A stretch of DNA of 64,000 nucleotides from positions 340,595-404,594 of the forward strand of contig DYIY01000002.1 in NCBI GenBank assembly GCA_020723405.1, in the 5' to 3' direction. Of the stretch, positions 52,257-62,802 are shown one piece after another. Positions within the stretch are counted from its first letter, which is position 1. Every line of letters starts with the position of its first letter. A model generated the notes under the pieces. That model saw only the letters and a list, made by a program, of their open reading frames with translations. It searched no databases and was not told the origin of the DNA. The DNA is from Thiobacillus denitrificans. GTDB taxonomy: Bacteria; Pseudomonadota; Gammaproteobacteria; Burkholderiales; Thiobacillaceae. Position numbers and translations under genes: made by a program.

Positions 52257-54881
52257 ATGGGCCGCCCAAGGAAAATGACCGCCATGCCCGCCACCCTCCC
52301 CCACCTGCCCCGCAAGCTCATGTCCATCGTGGGTGCCGGCTACGGCCTGGCCCTGGCGCTGATCATGGCCCTCACCGTGGTGGGCCTGCGGGAACTGGCG
52401 GCCACCAATGCCCACCTGGAAACCATCGTCGCCGGCAGCAACGTGAAGACCCGCCTGGCCAACCAGATGCGCGACATCCTCCGGGACCGGGCCATCTCCA
52501 TGCTCTCCATCGTGGTGAGTGGCGACCCCTTCGATAAGGACCAGGAGATGATGCGTTTCTACGGTTTCGGCTCGGCTTACCAGCAGGTGCGCCTGGAACT
52601 GGACCGGCTCATCACCATGCCCAGGGAACGGGAAGTGCTGGCCCGCATCGACCGCCTCACCCGTTCCAACCAGCCGGTCATGGTGCGTACCGTGGATCTG
52701 GCGATTGAAGGTTTCACCTTCCTGGCCTTTGAGGAACTGCAACGGGAAGGCCTGCCCCTGCAACGGCAACTGGTCACCGAACTGGACGATCTGATCCAGA
52801 TCCAGCGGGACATGACCCGCCAGGCGGCGGAAGCCGCCCGGGCCGACTATGCCCGCACCCGCTGGCTGATGCTGAGCCTGGGGCTGGCCGCCCTGGTCAC
52901 TGCGGCCATGGTGGCGCTCCAGGTCATGCGCCGGACCGCCCGCCTGGCGGCCGCCAGCGAGCAGGAGCGGGCCAAGTTCCTCACCCTGTTCGAAACCAAC
53001 ACCGACGGCATCGTCATCCTGGACAAGAACGGCTTCACCGACTGCAACCCGGCCACCCTGGAGATGTTCCGCATGGATTCCGTGGTGGATTTCCTGAAAA
53101 AGCGGCCCGAGGATCTGGGCGTGGAAAACCAGCCCTGCGGCACCCCGGCCTACATGCTGGCGGACCGGCACATCCGGGAAGCCGTCCAGAAGGGCCACGC
53201 CTTCTTCCACTGGACCGCCCGCCGTCCCGACGGCAGCACCTTCCCTGCCGAGATCGCCCTGCACGCCATGAAGCTGGGTGGGGAGCCGGTCATCCAGGCC
53301 ATCATGCGCGACGTGTCGGTGCAGAAGGAATCCGAAGCGGCCCTGGAAGCGGCCCGGGATGCCGCCCTGGCAGCCGCGCAGATGAAGTCCCAATTCGTGG
53401 CCAACGTGAGCCACGAAATCCGCACCCCCATGAACGGCATCATCGGCATGACCCGGCTGCTCCTGGACAGCCGGTTGGACACCCGGCAACGGGAGTTCGC
53501 CCAGACCATCGCCCAGTCCGCCGAATCCCTGCTGGGGGTCATCAACGACCTGCTGGACTTTTCCAAGATCGAAGCGGGCCGCCTCACCCTGGAACACATC
53601 GACTTCGACCTGGCCGCCCTCCTGGGCGACGTGCGGGAACTCCACGCCCCCAGGGCCCAGGCCAAGCAACTGGATCTGGAACTGGATCTGGCAGGAGACC
53701 TGCCCCGCTGGGTCAGAGGCGACCCCCTGCGGATACGGCAGATCCTCCTCAATCTGGTGGACAACGCCATCAAGTTCACCAGTGCAGGCCGGGTCTGCAT
53801 TGCCGCCGCCCCCCGGGCCGGCACGCAAGACGGCATCCGCTTCAGCATCAGCGACACGGGCATCGGCATGGACGAAGCCGCCCAAGGCCGGATATTCAAG
53901 GCCTTCGCCCAGGCCGACGGCTCGGTGAGCCGCAAGTACGGCGGCACTGGCCTGGGCCTGGCGATCTGCCGGCAACTGGCGGAACTGATGGGGGGCAGCC
54001 TGACCCTGCAGAGCGCCCCCGGCCAGGGCAGCACCTTCCACCTGGACATGCCCCTGCCGGCCTGCCCCGCCCCCGCCCCGGAGCAGCAGGGAGACAGACC
54101 GGCCAGCCCCCCCCGCTTCCCCGGAGTCACGGTGCTGGTGGCGGAGGACAATCCGGTCAACCAGAAACTCATCCGCTACATGCTGGAAAACCTGGACATC
54201 CGGGTGCTCACCGCCGATGACGGCCGAGCCGCCTGCGAACTGCTGGAGCACACCCCGGTGGACCTGGTGCTCATGGACTGCCAGATGCCCGACTGGGACG
54301 GCCTCACCGCCACCCGGGCCATCCGAGAGCGGGAAGCGGGCCAGGGCCGGGCAAGGTTGCCGGTGGTGGCCCTCACCGCCAATGCCATGGTGGGGTATGC
54401 GGAAGTCTGCCGGGAAGCGGGCATGGACGACTACCTCACCAAGCCCATCCGGGAAGAGGCTCTGGGCGCCGCCCTGGCGCGCATGCTGCCGGGCCGGGCC
54501 CGCGGCAGACCGGACGAACCCGCCCCGGCGGTCCTGCCGCAACCCGCTTCCAGCGGCTTCGACCTAGACAAGCTGCGCCGCATCTGCCGGGGCGATCAGG
54601 CCCAGGTGCGGGAGATGCTGAGCCTGTTCGTCACCAGCAGCGAGGGACTGCTCAACGATCTGGCCCGGGCCGTGGCCGGACAGGACGTGGGCCAGGCCGC
54701 CCGCCAGGCCCACCAGTTGAAGGGGGCCGCCGCCTACCTGGGCGCCGAGGAGGTGGCCAGCCTGGCGGCTGAGACCGAAGCCCAGGCCAAGGCCGGCGAC
54801 TGGGCCGCCTGCCTGGCCGCCCAGGAAGACCTGGAAGCCGCCTTCATCCGGGTGCGTCTGGAGATCGAGGCCCTGGACTGA
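52257..54881 (+). CDS. Hybrid sensor histidine kinase (HisKA-HATPase-REC-HPt)
   Basis: The protein is 874 residues if it starts at 52257. Two membrane helices (about 27-48 and 205-225) enclose a periplasmic sensor region of about 150 residues without a recognised fold. A PAS domain follows (about 240-365). HisKA has His386 in VANVSHEIRTPMNG; the ATPase N, G1 and G2 boxes are NLVDNAIKFT, DTGIGMD and GGTGLGLAI. A receiver domain has Asp674 (LMDCQMP), and a C-terminal HPt domain has His819 in AHQLKGAA. This is a complete phosphorelay in one chain. The start is uncertain: ATGs at 52257, 52275 and 52284 are all possible, with AAGGA at 52268-52272 favouring the later ones. Confidence 0.9.
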   Translation: MGRPRKMTAMPATLPHLPRKLMSIVGAGYGLALALIMALTVVGLRELAATNAHLETIVAGSNVKTRLANQMRDILRDRAISMLSIVVSGDPFDKDQEMMRFYGFGSAYQQVRLELDRLITMPREREVLARIDRLTRSNQPVMVRTVDLAIEGFTFLAFEELQREGLPLQRQLVTELDDLIQIQRDMTRQAAEAARADYARTRWLMLSLGLAALVTAAMVALQVMRRTARLAAASEQERAKFLTLFETNTDGIVILDKNGFTDCNPATLEMFRMDSVVDFLKKRPEDLGVENQPCGTPAYMLADRHIREAVQKGHAFFHWTARRPDGSTFPAEIALHAMKLGGEPVIQAIMRDVSVQKESEAALEAARDAALAAAQMKSQFVANVSHEIRTPMNGIIGMTRLLLDSRLDTRQREFAQTIAQSAESLLGVINDLLDFSKIEAGRLTLEHIDFDLAALLGDVRELHAPRAQAKQLDLELDLAGDLPRWVRGDPLRIRQILLNLVDNAIKFTSAGRVCIAAAPRAGTQDGIRFSISDTGIGMDEAAQGRIFKAFAQADGSVSRKYGGTGLGLAICRQLAELMGGSLTLQSAPGQGSTFHLDMPLPACPAPAPEQQGDRPASPPRFPGVTVLVAEDNPVNQKLIRYMLENLDIRVLTADDGRAACELLEHTPVDLVLMDCQMPDWDGLTATRAIREREAGQGRARLPVVALTANAMVGYAEVCREAGMDDYLTKPIREEALGAALARMLPGRARGRPDEPAPAVLPQPASSGFDLDKLRRICRGDQAQVREMLSLFVTSSEGLLNDLARAVAGQDVGQAARQAHQLKGAAAYLGAEEVASLAAETEAQAKAGDWAACLAAQEDLEAAFIRVRLEIEALD

Positions 54882-54910
54882 ACAGCGCCAGCCCCCCCGG
54901 GGCCGGGTAG

Positions 54911-57620
<2,710 letters not shown>

Positions 57621-57698
57621 CACGCACTGCCGGCTTCGTTGGAATGCGGTTAGAATGCCGCCCTTTCCCGTCTCTGACCACCCCCGGCGGGAAAACCT

Positions 57699-57788
57699 GG
57701 AAAGGTGGCAGAGTGGTCGAATGCGCCGGACTCGAAATCCGGTATAGGGCTTGCCCTATCGCGGGTTCGAATCCCGCCCTTTCCGCCA
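57699..57788 (+). tRNA. tRNA-Ser(CGA)
   Basis: The 90-base class II tRNA has the acceptor stem GGAAAGG/CCTTTCC, a discriminator G and an encoded CCA (57786-57788). The anticodon stem-loop is CCGGA-CTCGAAA-TCCGG with anticodon CGA, reading UCG codons. A long variable arm (TATAGGGCTTGCCCTATC) and the GTTCGAA T-loop are intact. A TAGAAT at 57651-57656 may be its -10 box. Confidence 0.95.
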
Positions 57789-57886
57789 TGTCCCGCAGGC
57801 CGTTCTGGTTTGTGGCACGATTACAAAAACCATTACACCCCCTCCCCGGAGAGCCCGGGGAGACACCACACCCACTGCGGAGGACC

Positions 57887-58003
57887 GTGTGGACCCGTTG
57901 CCGTCGTCGCCCCATCCCGTCATCGCCCCCCGTCCGGGCAGAAGCCGGGCTGCTGTCCGCCGGATGCGCCAACCCGCCTGAATCGCACCCAAGACCGTCT
58001 TGA
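57887..58003 (+). CDS. Possible 38-aa upstream ORF, coupled to the c-di-GMP enzyme gene
   Basis: A GTG at 57887 with GGAGG just upstream (57879-57883, a short 3-base spacing) opens a 38-codon frame rich in Arg, Pro and Ser. Its TGA overlaps the TTG start of the next gene (TTGA). The peptide is not recognised and may have no role beyond bringing ribosomes to the poor TTG start. The alternative is that it is a chance frame. Confidence 0.4.
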   Translation: MWTRCRRRPIPSSPPVRAEAGLLSAGCANPPESHPRPS

Positions 58004-61000
58004 CTGCCAGCCCGCCCAGCCCCTACCAGGATTGCCAGCTCGGCGAAATCGCCACCCGTGCCGTGGCCTGCCTGGCCGGCGGCGACAGCGTCAACGCCGC
58101 GGCCAGGCTCATGGCCGAGCGGAACATTTCCTGCATCGTGGTCTGCGATGGGCGGAACATGCCCCTGGGCATCGTCACCGAGCGGGACATGCTGCGCGCC
58201 ATGCGCGGCGAGGCGGGGCCGGAAACCCGCCTGGACAGCTTCATGTCAACACCGGTGTTCAGCCTGTCCTACTCGGTGCCCTGCGAACTGGCCTATCGGA
58301 TCTGCCTGGACCGGAGCATCCGCCACCTGGTGGTCCTGGACGCCGAGGGACAGCTTTACGGCGTGGTGAGCGAAACCGACTTCCGCACCCACATGCATCT
58401 CACCACCCTGGCCGGCAAGCGGCTGGTGGCGGCCGTCATGTCGCGCACCGTATTGAGCCTGGGACCCCAGGCCGGCCTGGGGGAAGCCCTGAACCTCATG
58501 CATGGGCACCGGGAAAGCTGCGTGGTGGTGGTGGCGGGCAAGAGACCCGTCGGCATCGTCACGGAACGGGACGTGGTCCGCCTGTTCTCCCAGGGCCGGG
58601 GAGGAGACGGCCTGCAACTGGCCCAGGTGATGGCCAGCCCGGTGTTGGGCATTCCCATGGAAGCCCCGGTGAAGGAAGCCGCCGAACGCATGCTGGCCAC
58701 GGGCAAGCGACACCTGGTGGTGCTCGACCAGGAGGGTGGCCTGGCCGGCCTCATCAGCGAACACGACCTGACCCGCACCATGGCCGTCAGCCTGGCCGAT
58801 GCCCGCCTGGAAACGGAACGCATCTTCCTGCGCACTCTCATCGACACCCTGCCCGACCTGGTTTGGCTGAAGGACCCCAACGGGGTCTATCTGGCCTGCA
58901 ATCAGGCCTTCCAACGCCTTCTGGGCGTGGATGAAGCTGCCATCCTGGGCCGCATGGACCAGGATTTCGTGGCCCCGGAGCGGGCCGAACGGCACCGGGC
59001 CAGTGATCGCCAGGCTCTGCAGGACAACGGACCGGTACGCCACGACGAATGGGTCGAACATCCCGACGGACGGCGGGAACTGCTGGACATCACCAAGACC
59101 CCCATGCGCGATTCCACCGGCCAGATCATCGGCATCCTCGGCATCGGCCACAACGTCACCGCCGCCCGGGAAGCGGAAAACCGCCTGAAGGAAAGCGAGG
59201 AAAAGCTGCGGGGCCTGTTCGAACTGTCCCCCCTGGGCATTGCCCTCACCAGCATGGACGGCCGTTTCATCGAAGTGAACCGGGCCTTCGAACGGATCAG
59301 CGGCTATGCGCTCCACGAGTTGCGCCGTCTGGACTACTGGACCCTCACCCCGGAAAGCTACCGGCCCGAAGAGACCATGCAAATGGCCTCCCTGCAAAGC
59401 ATCGGCCGCTACGGCCCCTACGAAAAGGAATACATCCGCAAGGACGGCCGCCGGGTGCCCCTGCGCCTCAACGGCGTCCTGGTCACCGGCCGGGACGGCC
59501 TTCCCGCCATCTGGTCCATCGTCGAAGACATCAGCGCCCAAAAACACTGGGAGAAGGAACTCCAGGACAGCCTGCGCTTCGCCCGCCAGCTCATCGAAAC
59601 CATTCCCAACCCGGTGTTCTACAAGGACCGGGAAGGCCGCTACCTGGGCTGCAACAGTGCCTTCAGCGCCTTTCTCGGCCGCCCCCGGGAAGAGATCGTG
59701 GGCCGTTCCGTCTACGACCTGGCCCCCCGGGAACTGGCCGACACCTACCATGCCGCCGACGAAGCCCTCTACGCCCACCCCGGCACCCAGGTCTACGAAT
59801 CCCGGGTCCAGGCCGCCGGCGGCGAGACGCGCAACGTAGTCTTCCACAAGGCGGCCTTCACCCGGGCCGACGGCAGCCTGGGCGGCCTGGTGGGCGTCAT
59901 CCTGGACATCAGCGAACGGGTCCGGGCCGAGGAAAACCTGCGCCTGGCCGCCAGCGTGTTCGCCAACTCCCAGGAAGGCATCCTCATCACCGATGCCGGC
60001 AACCGCATCGTCGACGCCAACCCGGCCTTTACCCGCATCACCGGCTACCGCCGGGAGGAAGTGCTGGGCAAGGACCCGAAGATGCTCAGCTCCGGCCGGC
60101 AAAGCCCGGCCTTCTACGCCGAAATGTGGGAATCCCTGGCCGCCCGCAACGCCTGGCGCGGCGAAATCTGGAACAAACGCAAGAACGGCGAGTGCTACGC
60201 CGAACTGCTGTCCGTTGCCACCGTGCGCGACGAACGGGGCAGTCTGCTGCGCTACGTGGGCGTGTTCTCCGACATCAGCCAGTTGAAGGCCCACGAAGCC
60301 GAACTGGACCGCATCGCCAACTACGACCCCCTCACCGGCGTACCCAACCGGCGCCTGCTCTCCGACCGTCTCAACCACGCCGTGGCCCACGCCCAGCGGC
60401 AGGGCAGGTCCTTCGCCCTGTGCTACTTCGACCTGGACGGCTTCAAGGCGGTCAACGACCGGCTGGGCCACGAAATGGGCGACCGTCTGCTGGTGGAAAT
60501 CACCCACCACCTGAAGGGCGTACTGCGTAACGAAGACACCCTGGCCCGCCTGGGCGGCGACGAATTCGTCCTCCTCTTCAATGAACTGGCCAGCGAAGAC
60601 GAGTGTTTCACCATCCTGGACCGGGTGCTGTCGGTCATTTCCTCCCCCGTGGACCTGGCCGGCCACCCCGTCAGCGTCTCCGCCAGCATCGGCGTGACCC
60701 TCTTCCCCCGGGACGACGGAGACCCGGACACCCTGCTGCGCCATGCCGACCAGGCCATGTACCGGGCCAAGGAATCGGGCAAGAACCGCTACCACCTCTA
60801 CAACCCCCGCCAGGACCAGCAGATGGGCGGCCAGGGGGAAACCCGCCAGCGGCTGCGCCAGGCCATGGACCAGGGTGAATTCCTTCTCTATTACCAACCC
60901 AAGGTGAACCTGGCCAGCGGCGAAGTGCTCGGCGTCGAAGCCCTGCTGCGCTGGCAACATCCCCAGCGGGGACTGCTCCTGCCCGGTGACTTCCTGCCCG

Positions 61001-62001
61001 GCCTGCGCGGCACCGACCTGGACCCGGAACTGGGCGACTGGGTGCTGGACCGGGTGCTGGGCCAGATCGAGGCCTGGAAACGCCTGGGCCTGGACCTGCC
61101 GGTGAGCGTCAACATCAGCGCCGAGCACCTGCGCCAGCCCGACTTCGCCAGCCGGGTGGGCAAAGCCCTGGAACGCCACCCCATGGCCTTCCCCGTGGAC
61201 CTGGAACTGGAAATCCTCGAATCCGCCGCCATCCGCGACCTGGAAAGCGCCTCCCGCACCCTGGCCCTGTGCCAGCTCATGGGCCTGCGCCTGACCATCG
61301 ACGACTTCGGCACCGGCTACTCCTCTCTCAACTACTTCCGCAAGCTGCCGGTGGGCACCCTGAAGATCGACCGGGCCTTCATCCACGACATGCTGGACGA
61401 CCCGGAAGACCTGGGCATGGTGGAAAGCATCCTGCGCATGGCCCAGGCCTTCAACCGGGCCGTGGTGGCCGAAGGCGTGGAAACCCTGGAACACGGCGCC
61501 ATGCTCATGCACATCGGCTGCCAGATCGGCCAGGGATTCAGCATCGCCAAACCCATGCCCGCCCCGCGCATTCCCGAATGGATTGCCCAGTGGCGGGGCG
61601 AATCCACCTGGTCCGAATTCAACGCCGTGCGCCTGCCCACCGGCGACGCGGTGCTCACCATGGCCGCCACCAGCCATCGCCACTGGGTGGAACAGGTGGC
61701 CGCCAGTATCAACACCCCCGGCCTCGACATCCCCCGCCTGCACAGCCACCAGTGCCGCTTCGGCCGCTGGTACCACGGCAGCGGCTACGGCAGCTACGGC
61801 CACCTGGCCGAATTCACCGCCCTGGACCCGGTCCACGAACAGATCCACGCCCTGGCCAGCGAACTGCTGGCCCTGGCCGGCAACGGCGGCCGGCGCACCG
61901 CCCTGGCCCGGCTTCCCGAACTGTTCACCCTCCGCGACCGCTTCCTGGCCATGCTGGACCGCCTCATCCAGCGGGTGCGCAGCGACGGCCCGGGCCAGTA
62001 G
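58000..62001 (+). CDS. CBS-PAS-GGDEF-EAL-CZB protein (bifunctional c-di-GMP enzyme)
   Basis: The 1,333-residue cytosolic protein has no membrane helix. In order: four CBS motifs (about 10-265, two Bateman pairs), four PAS domains (about 275-395, 405-525, 535-650, 655-775), a GGDEF domain with GGDEF at 852-856 and an upstream RxxD inhibitory site (RNED), an EAL domain (EAL at 980-982, plus DDFGTGYSS and EGVET), and a C-terminal CZB zinc-binding domain. Likely CZB ligands are His1226, Cys1252, His1279 and His1283. Both catalytic domains keep their key residues, so it may make and break c-di-GMP. The start is a TTG, the only start codon after an in-frame stop, with no Shine-Dalgarno sequence of its own. 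Confidence 0.93.
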   Translation: MTASPPSPYQDCQLGEIATRAVACLAGGDSVNAAARLMAERNISCIVVCDGRNMPLGIVTERDMLRAMRGEAGPETRLDSFMSTPVFSLSYSVPCELAYRICLDRSIRHLVVLDAEGQLYGVVSETDFRTHMHLTTLAGKRLVAAVMSRTVLSLGPQAGLGEALNLMHGHRESCVVVVAGKRPVGIVTERDVVRLFSQGRGGDGLQLAQVMASPVLGIPMEAPVKEAAERMLATGKRHLVVLDQEGGLAGLISEHDLTRTMAVSLADARLETERIFLRTLIDTLPDLVWLKDPNGVYLACNQAFQRLLGVDEAAILGRMDQDFVAPERAERHRASDRQALQDNGPVRHDEWVEHPDGRRELLDITKTPMRDSTGQIIGILGIGHNVTAAREAENRLKESEEKLRGLFELSPLGIALTSMDGRFIEVNRAFERISGYALHELRRLDYWTLTPESYRPEETMQMASLQSIGRYGPYEKEYIRKDGRRVPLRLNGVLVTGRDGLPAIWSIVEDISAQKHWEKELQDSLRFARQLIETIPNPVFYKDREGRYLGCNSAFSAFLGRPREEIVGRSVYDLAPRELADTYHAADEALYAHPGTQVYESRVQAAGGETRNVVFHKAAFTRADGSLGGLVGVILDISERVRAEENLRLAASVFANSQEGILITDAGNRIVDANPAFTRITGYRREEVLGKDPKMLSSGRQSPAFYAEMWESLAARNAWRGEIWNKRKNGECYAELLSVATVRDERGSLLRYVGVFSDISQLKAHEAELDRIANYDPLTGVPNRRLLSDRLNHAVAHAQRQGRSFALCYFDLDGFKAVNDRLGHEMGDRLLVEITHHLKGVLRNEDTLARLGGDEFVLLFNELASEDECFTILDRVLSVISSPVDLAGHPVSVSASIGVTLFPRDDGDPDTLLRHADQAMYRAKESGKNRYHLYNPRQDQQMGGQGETRQRLRQAMDQGEFLLYYQPKVNLASGEVLGVEALLRWQHPQRGLLLPGDFLPGLRGTDLDPELGDWVLDRVLGQIEAWKRLGLDLPVSVNISAEHLRQPDFASRVGKALERHPMAFPVDLELEILESAAIRDLESASRTLALCQLMGLRLTIDDFGTGYSSLNYFRKLPVGTLKIDRAFIHDMLDDPEDLGMVESILRMAQAFNRAVVAEGVETLEHGAMLMHIGCQIGQGFSIAKPMPAPRIPEWIAQWRGESTWSEFNAVRLPTGDAVLTMAATSHRHWVEQVAASINTPGLDIPRLHSHQCRFGRWYHGSGYGSYGHLAEFTALDPVHEQIHALASELLALAGNGGRRTALARLPELFTLRDRFLAMLDRLIQRVRSDGPGQ

Positions 62002-62094
62002 CCGAAACACACCCTGCGCCTTTCCTCCCCGGGACTATGCTGGAAACAGCGCGGCCCCACCCGGCCAAGCGCGCCCCACTGCGGAGGAAACATC

Positions 62095-62565
62095 GTGACC
62101 ACCCTGCATCACCTGTCCCGCCTGGCCCTGGGCCTGGCGGCAGCGTTCACCCTGAACCTGCCCGCCGTCAGCGGGAACTTCACCCCCCTCACCTACACCC
62201 CCGACGAAATCCACCTCGCCGCCGACCCGGCCCGGCCCGGCGGCATGAGCCTGGCCAGCCTGGCCGGCGGCCTCGACCAGCCCGGCCTCTACGCCGTGCG
62301 CATCCGCCTGCCCAGCCAGATCCGTGTCCAGCCCCACGTCCACCCGGACGACCGGATGGTGGTGGTCATGGCCGGCACGGTGCTCATCGGCTTCGGCGAC
62401 CGCTTCGACCCGGCCCAAATGCGCCCGATGCCCCCCGGCAGCTTCTTCGTCGAACCCGCCAACACCCCCCACTTCGCCTGGGTCCCCGGACCGGACGCCA
62501 TCGTCCAGGTCAGCGGCATCGGCCCCTCGGCCACCACCTACCTGAATCCGGGACCGGCGCACTGA
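62095..62565 (+). CDS. Exported cupin-domain protein
   Basis: The 156-residue protein has a signal peptide (residues 1-27, LALGLAAAFTLNLPAVS) and a single cupin barrel. The first cupin motif is visible as QPHVHPDDRMVVVMAGTVLIGFG, with two likely metal-binding histidines, and the second near TPHFAWVPG. It may bind or transform a small molecule in the periplasm; the reaction cannot be read from the sequence. GTG start with GGAGG 7 bases upstream. It follows the c-di-GMP gene by 93 bases and is not obviously co-transcribed with it. Confidence 0.82.
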   Translation: MTTLHHLSRLALGLAAAFTLNLPAVSGNFTPLTYTPDEIHLAADPARPGGMSLASLAGGLDQPGLYAVRIRLPSQIRVQPHVHPDDRMVVVMAGTVLIGFGDRFDPAQMRPMPPGSFFVEPANTPHFAWVPGPDAIVQVSGIGPSATTYLNPGPAH

Positions 62566-62802
62566 GCCCCTGATCCCCGGGCCCGCCCATAGCCGGGCCG
62601 GCCGGCTGCACGGCCCCCGGGTACGCCCCCCTCCATGGGGGGGCCGGGGAGAGGGAATGCCTTACGGAATCATTGGTAAATGATGTGCGATATGCCTTTT
62701 GGCATATTGCGCAGATGGGGATTGGCTTGGGAAGATTGCTGCAAACCCACTGGCAATCAGATGGGGCGTTCAAAGAGAAACTTCAGGGTAAGGAAAAGAA
62801 TC
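62566..62802. other. Intergenic region, GC-rich then AT-rich
   Basis: The first part (62576-62660) is very GC-rich with stem-forming repeats such as CCCCCC/GGGGGG (62626-62643). From about 62680 the sequence is strikingly AT-rich. Alternative starts of the next gene (62680, 62761) lie here, but no other gene is supported. Confidence 0.4.
62790..62794 (+). promoter_or_regulatory. Ribosome binding site that sets the RHS gene start
   Basis: AAGGA lies 8 bases before the GTG at 62803. It favours this start, which gives a compact signal peptide, over the in-frame ATG codons at 62680 and 62761. Confidence 0.6.

Noticed and set aside
58246..62010. A 1,254-codon open frame antisense to the c-di-GMP enzyme
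   Set aside because: Same GC-bias artefact. It has low-complexity composition and no family motif, and every domain lies on the plus strand.
62576..62660. Intrinsic terminator after the cupin gene
   Set aside because: Strong GC stems exist but no T run follows any of them, so a classical terminator cannot be claimed.
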